Shown: positions 54,385-62,249 of the stretch, in pieces | Layout of the letters: each line of letters starts with the position of its first letter | How positions within the stretch are numbered: the first letter of the stretch is position 1 | Assembly: GCA_019420585.1 (NCBI GenBank) | Contig: JAHZGX010000011.1 | Coordinates: 62,001 to 126,000 of the forward strand | DNA from: Prevotellaceae bacterium | GTDB lineage: Bacteria; Bacteroidota; Bacteroidia; Bacteroidales; Bacteroidaceae | Direction of reading: 5' to 3' | Length of the DNA: 64,000 bases | Made by a program: the position numbers and the translations under genes | The notes under the pieces: generated by a model | What the model was told of the DNA's origin: nothing | Database searches by the model: none | What the model saw: only the letters and a program-made list of their open reading frames with translations

Positions 54385-55677
54385 ATGATCAACGACCTGA
54401 TAGCATTCCTCAATGCGTCGCCTGTGAACTTCCTGGCGGTGCACACCTCGTCTGCACGGCTGGAGTCGGCAGGCTTCTCCCGCTTGGATGCCTCCTGTCC
54501 CCTGGGCGACCTGGAGGCAGGCAGCCGCTTCTTTGTGACCAAGAACGATTCTTCGCTCTATGCCTTCCGCCTGGGGCACAAGCCGCTTGCCGAGGCTGGT
54601 TTCCGCATGATATGCGCCCACTGTGACTCGCCCACGTTCCGCATAAAGCCCAGTGCCGAGATGACGGGAGAGGGCGGACTGACGAGGCTGAACACCGAGG
54701 TGTACGGCGGCCCAATCCTGAGCACCTGGTTTGACAGGCCGCTCAGTCTGGCCGGCAGGGTCATTCTCAGGGGGGCAGATGCCTTGCACCCCGAAACACG
54801 CTTGCTGCACGTGCGCCGGCCGCTGCTGCAAATCAGCAACCTGGCCATACATTTCAACCGGCAGGTGAACGATGGCGTGAAACTGAGCCGGCAGAAGGAC
54901 ATGCTTCCGCTCTTGGGCATCGTGAGCAGCGAACTGGAGCGCGGGCGACTGCTGGAGGGTGTCCTGTGTGACGAGTTGGGCGTGGAGGCCAGGGACATCC
55001 TCGACTTTGACCTCTACCTTTACGACTGTACCCCGGCCTGCACCTTCGGCGTGCATGATGAGTTCATCTCCAGCGGGCGGCTTGACGACTTGAGCATGGT
55101 GCACGCGGGCATGCAGGCACTCCTGCAGCAGGACGGGGCTGTGCCCGAGGTGACACAGGTGTTGGCCATCTTCGACAACGAGGAGACCGGGAGCCAGACC
55201 AAGCAGGGAGCTGGCAGCCCCTTCCTTGCGGGCATGCTGCGGAGGCTCGTGGCCAGACAGGGAGGTGGCGAGGAGGAGTTCTCCATGGCTGTCGAGCGCG
55301 CCTTCATGGTGTCGGCCGACAATGCACACGCCTGGCATCCCAACTATGCCGAGAAGTATGATCCCGTCTGCCATCCCTGCCTGGGAGGAGGGCCGGCAAT
55401 CAAGTTCAACGCCGCACAGAAGTATGCCAGCGATGCCGTGTCGGCTTCCGTGTTTGCAGAAATCTGCAGGGAGGCGGGTGTGCCATGCCAGCGCTTCGTG
55501 AACCACAGCGATGTGGCCGGGGGCAGCACGCTGGGCAACATACTGGCATCCTCGCTGCCGGTAAGGGGCGTGGACATGGGCAACCCCATACTGGCCATGC
55601 ACAGTGCGCGGGAAACCGGTGCCGTGGCAGACCATCTTTACTGCATACGGGCTTTCTGCAAGTTCTATAGCCTTTGA
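54385..55677 (+). CDS. apeB: M18 family aminopeptidase
   Basis: This cytoplasmic enzyme removes acidic or neutral N-terminal residues from peptides. The 430-residue protein has the metal sites of the family: AHCDSPTFRIKP, SSGRLDDLSMVHAG, FDNEETGSQTKQGAGS, MVSADNAHAWHPN and FVNHSDVAGGSTLGN. The start ATG at 54385 gives MINDLIAFLNASPVNF, which is family-like. Repeat copy B begins 66 bp after its stop. Confidence 0.93.
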   Translation: MINDLIAFLNASPVNFLAVHTSSARLESAGFSRLDASCPLGDLEAGSRFFVTKNDSSLYAFRLGHKPLAEAGFRMICAHCDSPTFRIKPSAEMTGEGGLTRLNTEVYGGPILSTWFDRPLSLAGRVILRGADALHPETRLLHVRRPLLQISNLAIHFNRQVNDGVKLSRQKDMLPLLGIVSSELERGRLLEGVLCDELGVEARDILDFDLYLYDCTPACTFGVHDEFISSGRLDDLSMVHAGMQALLQQDGAVPEVTQVLAIFDNEETGSQTKQGAGSPFLAGMLRRLVARQGGGEEEFSMAVERAFMVSADNAHAWHPNYAEKYDPVCHPCLGGGPAIKFNAAQKYASDAVSASVFAEICREAGVPCQRFVNHSDVAGGSTLGNILASSLPVRGVDMGNPILAMHSARETGAVADHLYCIRAFCKFYSL

Positions 55678-55742
55678 CCCGCCCCAATCGGCCTTTAGGG
55701 TTCCGTGGTTTTTTGTGACATTTGCCGGAGGCTTCTCCTTCC

Positions 55743-56463
55743 GTTTTCCTGCCGGCTATTTTTTCCAGTTGGGGAAAATTATTTCTCTGACTGGAAACTT
55801 TTTTGCCCCCAGTCGGACAACGCCCGGCTTCAAGGCCGCACTCGGCAGGGCAGAGATGGCCGCACAGGCCATTGTGGCTTGCCTGGAAAGGATGATGAGG
55901 TGACACGGCAGGGGAGGCAGGAGATGCGCCCTGGCGTTACAGTTGTTACAGTTGTTACAGTTGAAAAAAAGGGGGTGGCACAACCTCGCATGTCCTCTTA
56001 AATATCATATATCTTATTATTATTTAATTAGTTATAATATATATAATATATAAAGGAGTGGAAATGATACCCCCTTGAAAAAAACTGTAACAACTGTAAC
56101 AACTGTAACGCCGGGCTGCATCCCACAAGTGAAACACAGGAAAAGACAGACTTAATTCCCTAAAAAGCAATGAAGTACGGCATTTTCTGTAAGACCGCAC
56201 CGGCGATGTCCAAGCCTGGCCGGGAGTGAATCTACCTCCAAAAAGTCCTCAAAAATGGGAGTCAAAAGGCACGTGAAACACCTTTTTGACGGAAATTCCA
56301 GCCCGGTCTGCCCGTTTTGCCGGCATGAGACTCATGTTTCCCGGCAACAGGAATCGCGCGATTTGCGCCGGATGATGTGCCCCACGGGGCTCCCCGGACA
56401 CGGAAAAGGCACACAGGACCCGTCTCATGGAGGTCATCATGCGCCTTTTCGCAGGCATGGGGA
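55743..56463. repeat. Interspersed repeat, copy B (about 721 bp)
   Basis: The counterpart of copy A (35312-36077). Identical blocks include the 43-nt core (56008-56050) and the 82-nt run (56135-56216); the ATGGCC/GGCCAT hairpin is at 55856-55872. It fills most of the space between two convergent genes, M18 (ends 55677) and prmA (ends 56492). The plus-strand frame from 56255 is open in copy B but interrupted in copy A by one base. Confidence 0.9.
55936..56109. repeat. Perfect 27-bp hairpin built from three 9-bp units (copy B)
   Basis: GTTACAGTT is repeated three times without error at 55936-55962, and AACTGTAAC three times without error at 56083-56109, so the arms are exact inverse copies. 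An inner GGGGGT (55971-55976) can pair with ACCCCC (56069-56074). The 43-nt AT core sits in the loop, as in copy A, but the arm sequence is unrelated to that of copy A. Confidence 0.93.
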
Positions 56464-56491
56464 GACAGGTTCCTCTGCCGGTGCGGGAAAG

Positions 56492-57364
56492 TTATCCCCG
56501 CGGATTTTCCGCTGAACGCTTCCTGAGCAAGAGCATGGCCCAGCGGTCTTCCACACGCTTGCTGCAGAGCCGCAGTCCGTACGCCTCTGCTGCCTTTTGC
56601 AGCATGGGGATATCCTCCTCGTAAAATCCGCTCAGCAGCAGTTCGCCCCCGGGCTTGAGCGTGTCGGCAAACTGCAGCATGTCTGCCAGTAGTATGTTCC
56701 TGTTGATGTTGGCCATCAGCATGTCGGCCTTCCCGGCATGCTTCAGCACCGAGGCATCGCCCAGGCGTACCTCGGCCTTGGCCGTCCCGATGCCGTTGAG
56801 CAGCAGGTTGTCGCGCGCGTTGTCAACGCTCCACTCGTCAATGTCGTAGGCCAGCACGTGGGCTGCCCCCCTCAGTACGCACATGATGCCGAGCACTCCC
56901 GTGCCCGTTCCGGCATCCACCACCTCCTTGTCCTGCAGGTCGGCCTGCGCCAGCCATTCCAAGAGCATGCGGGTGGTGCCGTGGCTGCCTGTGCCGAATG
57001 CCTGGCGCGGGGAGATGCAGATGTCGTAAGGCACGCGTGGCACATCGGTGTGCCTGGTGTCGTGCACCACAATCCGCTCATTGATGATTACGGGCTGAAA
57101 GCCCTCTTCCTCCCACACCTGGTTCCAGTCCTGATAGGGTGCGTCCTGAGCCTCATAATGGATGGCCGTGCCCGGCATGGGGAAGGAATCCAGCATGAGG
57201 CGTACCTGCTCCTCATGCCAGAGCGGCTGCTGCACGTAGCCCACCAGCCCTCCTTCGGCTTCTGCAAATGTCTCAAAGCCTTCTTCGCCCAGCAGTGCTG
57301 CCAGCAGGTCGGCGGCGGTCTGGCTGTAGGGCGTGATATGGAAACTTACCTCTGTGTACTTCAT
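56492..57364 (-). CDS. prmA: Ribosomal protein L11 methyltransferase
   Basis: PrmA methylates ribosomal protein L11. The 290-residue protein has the SAM motif VVDAGTGTGVLGIMCVLRG, LAYDIDEWSVDNA, LMANINRNILLADM and LLLSGFYEEDI. The start at 57364 gives MKYTEVSFHITPYSQ; the longer frame upstream overlaps the promoter of the divergent gene. It ends 28 bp from copy B. Confidence 0.94.
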   Translation of the reverse strand: MKYTEVSFHITPYSQTAADLLAALLGEEGFETFAEAEGGLVGYVQQPLWHEEQVRLMLDSFPMPGTAIHYEAQDAPYQDWNQVWEEEGFQPVIINERIVVHDTRHTDVPRVPYDICISPRQAFGTGSHGTTRMLLEWLAQADLQDKEVVDAGTGTGVLGIMCVLRGAAHVLAYDIDEWSVDNARDNLLLNGIGTAKAEVRLGDASVLKHAGKADMLMANINRNILLADMLQFADTLKPGGELLLSGFYEEDIPMLQKAAEAYGLRLCSKRVEDRWAMLLLRKRSAENPRG

Positions 57365-57433
57365 AAGTGCAGGCAAAATTATTATAAAATACTTTAACGG
57401 GGGGAATTTTCCCCCTGCAAATAGGCAAATCCT

Positions 57434-57465
57434 TTTGGAGGTCTCGCCGAAAGGGGGTAACTTTG
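57434..57465 (+). promoter_or_regulatory. Promoter of the Gly/aromatic-rich exported protein gene
   Basis: TTTG (57434-57437), a 20-bp spacer and TAACTTTG (57458-57465) match the consensus. The leader is about 20 nt. Confidence 0.78.
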
Positions 57466-57492
57466 TGATGTGAAACAAAAAAGGCAGGGAAT

Positions 57493-58629
57493 ATGAAAAG
57501 GATTTTGATTTTGATTCTGGTTCTTGCGCTTGGCGCGCTCCCTTACGCTGCGCTGGCGCAGAGTACTGACGATGACATGTATTTCGTTCCTGGCAAGGCG
57601 AAGGCCAAGACAGAGAAGCAGGCAAGGCCGTCGCAGCCCGTGCAGGTACGCACCCAGCAGGTGACTGAGGAGGGTGATGCCCATGCTGATTACCATACAG
57701 GACAGTTGCGTGACGTGGATGAGTACAACCGCAGGGGTGCTGCGCAGGACGGAGTGGTGGCCCGGCTGGTGGGTGACACGCTTTACGTGACTTCCACCGA
57801 CAGCACCGGGGCGCAGACGTCCACGCGCTATGCCCCGGGACAGAGTGCGGGTGAGGAATATGCCGCAGACGCAGAACCTAAAGGACGCTACAGGGGCGAG
57901 GGTGACGGATATTACGATGACGACTACTATTATACCTCCCGCCTGTATCGCTTCAGGGGGGGGCTGCTTGTCCGTGACCCCTTCATGTGGGACATTTGCT
58001 ATGGCTGGTACGACCCTTGGTATGACCCTTGGTATGGCTGGTGCATGCCTTATTACCATTATGGATATTACAGTTGGTTTGACTGGGGATGGGGCTGGCA
58101 CCATCATCCCGGATGGGATTGCGGATGGGGGCACCACGGCTATTACCGTGACTTCATGCCCCGTCGCACCACCTTGGCATACCGCAACCATGGCGAGCGC
58201 GGCGGCAGGTACATGACCGGCGGAACGTCTGCCGGCACCCGGGCAGGCCGGGTGGGCACCACGCGCATGGGTTCAACGTCACGCTCGCAAAATCTTGCCG
58301 GGACACGTGCCCAGCGCAGCGTGACAGGTGGGCGCACCACTGGCACGCGCGGATATGGAAGTTATGAGGGACAGCGCAGCGGGCGCGGCGGCATTGTGAG
58401 CCGTGACTCCCAGCGCGGCACCGGTGGGACGGTGAGCCGTGGCGGAACGTCCACAGGCCGCAGTTACCAGGGCACTTCCTCCAGCCGTGGCTCTTCGGTG
58501 AGCGGCGGGACGCGCGGTGGAAGCATGGGCGGTGGATTCAGTGGTGGCGGCTTCGGCGGAGGCTCGCGTGGTGGCGGCAGTTTTGGTGGCGGTTCACGCG
58601 GTGGCGGTGGCGGACGCGGTGGACGCTGA
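57493..58629 (+). CDS. Exported low-complexity protein with Tyr/Trp/His-rich middle and Gly/Arg/Ser-rich tail
   Basis: The 378-residue protein has a signal peptide ending YAALAQ. Residues about 135-215 are extremely aromatic (YYDDDYYYTSRLYRF, then WYDPWYDPWYGWCMPYYHY and WGWGWHHHPGWDCGWGHH). The last 130 residues are dominated by Gly, Arg and Ser (FSGGGFGGGSRGGGSFGG and RGGGGGRGGR). Similar tails occur in exported Prevotella and Bacteroides proteins, but I cannot name a domain. It has its own promoter, and the FadL-like gene follows after 54 bp. Confidence 0.75.
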   Translation: MKRILILILVLALGALPYAALAQSTDDDMYFVPGKAKAKTEKQARPSQPVQVRTQQVTEEGDAHADYHTGQLRDVDEYNRRGAAQDGVVARLVGDTLYVTSTDSTGAQTSTRYAPGQSAGEEYAADAEPKGRYRGEGDGYYDDDYYYTSRLYRFRGGLLVRDPFMWDICYGWYDPWYDPWYGWCMPYYHYGYYSWFDWGWGWHHHPGWDCGWGHHGYYRDFMPRRTTLAYRNHGERGGRYMTGGTSAGTRAGRVGTTRMGSTSRSQNLAGTRAQRSVTGGRTTGTRGYGSYEGQRSGRGGIVSRDSQRGTGGTVSRGGTSTGRSYQGTSSSRGSSVSGGTRGGSMGGGFSGGGFGGGSRGGGSFGGGSRGGGGGRGGR

Positions 58630-58683
58630 TTGCAGGCGTGTGCTGACAGTGTAAGCAAGATAAGAAGGACATTAACCCTAATC

Positions 58684-60285
58684 ATGGAGAATCTTATGAA
58701 AAGAAAGGATATGGCGGTCTTGGTGTTTCTGCTGGCCGCTGGAGCACAGGCTCAGAACACTTTTATGAATGAGCAGTTGACCAACAGCTCGCAGGACGTG
58801 ATTGGCTCCGCGCGCTATGTGGGCATGGGTGGAGCCATGGGCGCACTGGGTGCCGACCTCGGCACCATGGCCTGGAACCCTGCGGGCATCGGCCTTTACC
58901 GGAAGAGTGACGTGGGGCTGACATTCGGAGGACAGTGGAACAAGCAGCGTATAGCCAACGAGAACCGTGGCACGGGAACGTTTGACCAGATGGGTTTTGT
59001 GTACAGCGTGAAGTTGGGAAACAAGACGTGCCCCTTCTTCAACGTAGGTTTCAACTATCAGAAAAAGGCCAATTACAACTACAACTTCTATGCCGACAAT
59101 GCCCGTCTGAACGGCTTGAGCCAGATGGACCAGGTGGCGGAACTGGCTTCCAAAGCCTACGACACGAACTTCAATCTGGCAGGCATGGCTGTGGACAACG
59201 ACTATCTGACTCGCATATATGGCAATCCCGACAATCCCGAAGAAGTGACCGGATACTATAATAAGTATGGTGGAGAAAGCAGTCTCTACACCCGCCATGC
59301 GGCAGGAAGCCTGCAGGGATACGACATCAACTTCAGCGCGAACCTGAAGGACCGTGCCTACGTGGGACTGAATCTTGGCTTTGACAATGTGGATTACCGT
59401 TCCTGGTCGGAGTACACGGAATATAACAGTTACGTGAATGAGGCGCAGCAAACCATCCAGGGTGACTACACATTGTACAACGACCAAAAGGTGACGGGCT
59501 ATGGAATCAATGTGAAACTGGGCTTCATCGTGCGTCCCATTGAGGATAATTCCTTCCGCATCGGCCTGGCCATGGAGACTCCCACCTGGTACAGGATGAA
59601 GAGCAGCGTGCTCTATGACCTTACCGACATGGTGGAAGGGCAGCGCACGAATCAGAAGGAGAGTTATCTGGAGTACACCATACGCAGTCCCTGGAAAGTG
59701 CGTGCCAGCATGGGAAGCACTGTGGGCAAGTCTTTTGCCTGGGATGTGGACTATGAGTATGCCAATTATGGCAGCATGCACATGGGCTATCCCAAGTATA
59801 ATGAGTGGGACGATTACCATACCTCCTTTGCCAACACCACGGACAAGGCCATGAACAGCCATGCCAAGCAGACGCTCAAGGGCGTGCACACGCTGCGTGC
59901 AGGCATGGAGTTCCGCCCCACCAGCGCGCTTGCCCTGCGCCTGGGCTACAACTACATTACATCGGCCTACAAGGACCAAGTGGGATTTGACCAGTACAGC
60001 ATCAACAGCGCAGCCATGGACTATGCCACCTCCACCAGTTACATGCGTTGGGGAGATACCAACATACTTACCCTGGGCATAGGCTATCGCATCAAGGGGT
60101 TCTACGTGGACCTGGCCTACAAGGTGCGCAATCAGAGTGCTGACTTCCACGCTTTTGACACTTCCTTTGCGCAAGGTGAGGGCTTTATACAGGCAAATCC
60201 CGATTTGCGCGGTGCTACCATTGACCCTGTGGATGTGAACATGACGCGCCAGAGCATCGTGTGCTCGCTGGGATTCAAGTTCTGA
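58684..60285 (+). CDS. OmpP1/FadL-like outer-membrane barrel protein
   Basis: The 533-residue protein (ATG 58684; ATG 58696 also possible) has a signal peptide (MAVLVFLLAAGAQAQ) and the FadL family opening SSQDVIGSARYVGMGGAMGALGADLGTMAWNPAGIGLYR, cut here at ARYVGMGGAMGALGADLG, which marks outer-membrane transporters of hydrophobic compounds. Barrel strands run to a C-terminal Phe (CSLGFKF). In Bacteroidetes these proteins may carry lipids or aromatic compounds; the substrate here is unknown. Confidence 0.86.
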   Translation: MENLMKRKDMAVLVFLLAAGAQAQNTFMNEQLTNSSQDVIGSARYVGMGGAMGALGADLGTMAWNPAGIGLYRKSDVGLTFGGQWNKQRIANENRGTGTFDQMGFVYSVKLGNKTCPFFNVGFNYQKKANYNYNFYADNARLNGLSQMDQVAELASKAYDTNFNLAGMAVDNDYLTRIYGNPDNPEEVTGYYNKYGGESSLYTRHAAGSLQGYDINFSANLKDRAYVGLNLGFDNVDYRSWSEYTEYNSYVNEAQQTIQGDYTLYNDQKVTGYGINVKLGFIVRPIEDNSFRIGLAMETPTWYRMKSSVLYDLTDMVEGQRTNQKESYLEYTIRSPWKVRASMGSTVGKSFAWDVDYEYANYGSMHMGYPKYNEWDDYHTSFANTTDKAMNSHAKQTLKGVHTLRAGMEFRPTSALALRLGYNYITSAYKDQVGFDQYSINSAAMDYATSTSYMRWGDTNILTLGIGYRIKGFYVDLAYKVRNQSADFHAFDTSFAQGEGFIQANPDLRGATIDPVDVNMTRQSIVCSLGFKF

Positions 60286-60405
60286 CAGGAACAAAGATGA
60301 AGCCCCCGGTCACGTGACGTGCCGGGCATGGCAAAGCATTGCACATTATATATTATATAAAAGACTGGATATGGCAGACGGCAGCGAGCCGCTGCCAACA
60401 AACCG

Positions 60406-60443
60406 GCGGTCTGATTCTGAAAAGGAGAGTCAGACCGCATTTT
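60406..60443 (+). terminator. Terminator after the FadL-like gene
   Basis: GCGGTCTGA (60406-60414) pairs with TCAGACCGC (60430-60438), with additional pairing of TCT and AGA inside, followed by ATTTTTG. It lies only 33 bp before the MATE start, which suggests a leader between terminator and gene or read-through control. Confidence 0.75.
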
Positions 60444-60470
60444 TGACATTAGTACAGAGAGAAGACAGTT

Positions 60471-61850
60471 ATGCAGGATAACAAGAAAGAGATGCGAGAA
60501 GCCTCGCATCTGGATATGCTCAACGGCCCCATAGCCATCAAGATGGTGTGGTTTGCCTTGCCCGTGGCCGGCACGGCCTTCTTGCAGCAACTCCTCAATG
60601 CCGCCGACGTGGCGGTGGTGGGCAGGTACGCCAGCAGTTCGGCTTTGGCGGCGGTGGGGGCGAACGCTTTCATCATCAACCTTATGATTAACCTGTTTGT
60701 GGGGCTCAGCGTGGGTGCAAACGTGGTGATTGCCCGCCTGCTGGGAGAGCAGGACAGCGAGCGCTGCTCACGCGCGGTGCACACTTCCATCGCCCTGTCC
60801 ATCGTGAGCGGCATTTTCCTGGCCGTGGTGGGGTGGCTCGGCGCGGAGCACATCCTGGCCTGGCTTGACACTCCGCAGGATATCATGCAGTTGGCCGTGC
60901 TCTACTTCCGAATCTACTTCCTGGGCATGCCCTTCATGATGCTGATGAACTTCTCGGCCGCCATCCTGCGCAGCAAGGGAGACACCCGCAGGCCGCTCTT
61001 CGTGATGGCGTTGAGTGGGGTGGTCAATGTCCTGCTCAATCTGTTCTTCGTCATCCGTTGCCACATGAGCGTGGAAGGAGTGGCCATAGCCACCCTGGTG
61101 TCTTCGGTGCTGAGTTCCATCATGCTCGTGGGCATCCTGTGCCGGGAGCGCAGCATGCTCAGGCTGCACCTCGGGCAGGTACGCATCCACAGGGACATGC
61201 TGCGCAGCATTGCGGCCATGGGCATCCCGGCAGGCGTGCAGGGCATGCTGTTCAACTTCTCCAACGTGCTCATCCAGGGAGGCATCAACTCTCTTGGCTC
61301 GGTGGCCATCGCTGCCAACACCGTCTCCCTGAACTATGACTATTTCTGCTATTTCGTTGCCAACGCCTTTGCGCAGGCCGGAACCTCCTTCCTCAGTCAG
61401 AACCATGGGGCCAGGCTCTACGGCCGTTGCCGGCGCGTGATACGTGACACCATACTTCTCGGCGCAGGCTCCACGCTGGTGGTGAGCCTTGTGTTTGTCT
61501 TCCTGGCCGCCCCTCTGAGTGCCCTCTTTGCCTCTGATGCCGAGGTGGTGCGCCTTGCCTCTGAGCGCATAGCCATTGTGCTCACGTTCTATGCCGTGCA
61601 TTCCTGCAACGAGACACTCTCCGGGCTGCTCCGTGCGCTGGGCCATTCGCTTACACCCACGCTGGTGTGCGTGGTGTTTATCTGCGGCGTGCGCCTCCTG
61701 TGGCTCTACCTCGTGTTCCCCACCAATCCCACCCTAGGATTCCTGTCTTGCTGCTATCCTGTCAGCTGGGTGGTGAATGCCACCGTCCTGTTCTGCGTTT
61801 TCTTCTGGATTCTGAAGCATAGCCCGCTGCGGAAAGGCTGTTCCGTCTGA
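60471..61850 (+). CDS. MATE family efflux transporter
   Basis: The 459-residue protein has twelve predicted helices and both half motifs of the family: NGPIAIKMVWFALPVAGTAFLQQLLN (cut here at IAIKMVWFALPVAGTAF) with the following DVAVVGRYASSSALAAVGA, and in the second half GIPAGVQGMLFNFSNVLIQ. It exports cationic compounds, probably with Na+ coupling. It differs from the MATE fragment at the window start. It ends just before a 41-bp tandem repeat. Confidence 0.92.
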   Translation: MQDNKKEMREASHLDMLNGPIAIKMVWFALPVAGTAFLQQLLNAADVAVVGRYASSSALAAVGANAFIINLMINLFVGLSVGANVVIARLLGEQDSERCSRAVHTSIALSIVSGIFLAVVGWLGAEHILAWLDTPQDIMQLAVLYFRIYFLGMPFMMLMNFSAAILRSKGDTRRPLFVMALSGVVNVLLNLFFVIRCHMSVEGVAIATLVSSVLSSIMLVGILCRERSMLRLHLGQVRIHRDMLRSIAAMGIPAGVQGMLFNFSNVLIQGGINSLGSVAIAANTVSLNYDYFCYFVANAFAQAGTSFLSQNHGARLYGRCRRVIRDTILLGAGSTLVVSLVFVFLAAPLSALFASDAEVVRLASERIAIVLTFYAVHSCNETLSGLLRALGHSLTPTLVCVVFICGVRLLWLYLVFPTNPTLGFLSCCYPVSWVVNATVLFCVFFWILKHSPLRKGCSV

Positions 61851-61874
61851 TTTCGTGTCGCGACAGGCTTGCGT

Positions 61875-62150
61875 GCCGCACGCAAACGCCGTTTTGCGGA
61901 AAAAGTTCCTTGCTTGCCGCACGCAAACGCCATTTTGCGGAAAAAGTCCCTTGCTTGCCGCACGCAAGCGCCATTTTGCGGGAAAAGTTCCTTGCTTGCC
62001 GCACGCAAGCGCCATTTTGCAGAAAAAGTCCCTTGCTTGCCGCACGCAAGCGCTATTTTGCGGAAAAAGTCCCTTGCTTGCCGCACGCAAGCGCTATTTT
62101 GCGGAAAAAGTTCCTTGCGTGCCGCAAGCAAGCCGTTTTTTGGCAATGGA
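61875..62150. repeat. 41-bp tandem repeat, six full units plus a partial
   Basis: The string GCCGCACGCAA (last copy GCCGCAAGCAA) recurs at 61875, 61916, 61957, 61998, 62039, 62080 and 62121, exactly 41 bp apart. Most units contain GCTTGC-cgcac-GCAAGC, a short hairpin, and TTTTGCGGAAAAAG. A few base changes separate the units. Because 41 is not a multiple of 3, all three plus-strand frames are open across it, but none shows protein features. It lies between convergent genes. Confidence 0.9.
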
Positions 62151-62154
62151 AAGA

Positions 62155-62197
62155 GGGCTGACGGCATAATCCCTTGCCTTGATTATGCCATCAGCCC
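62155..62197. terminator. Bidirectional terminator between MATE and pyrC
   Basis: GGGCTG-ac-GGCATAATC (62155-62171) pairs with GATTATGCC-at-CAGCCC (62181-62197), leaving a 9-nt loop. It ends pyrC transcripts on the minus strand and can serve the MATE gene after the tandem repeat. Confidence 0.75.
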
Positions 62198-62249
62198 TTG
62201 CTGTATTCTGTTTTCTGCCGGGAAACCGCCTCAGAAGAGGTGCCTGCCG

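Noticed and set aside
56255..56515. 86-residue plus-strand frame in copy B
   Set aside because: A one-base difference interrupts it in copy A and it reads into the prmA 3' end.
58678..60294. 538-residue minus-strand open frame
   Set aside because: It mirrors the FadL-like gene; no signal peptide or domain and no promoter.
61875..62150. CRISPR array
   Set aside because: The units are directly tandem with no unique spacers and no cas genes are near.
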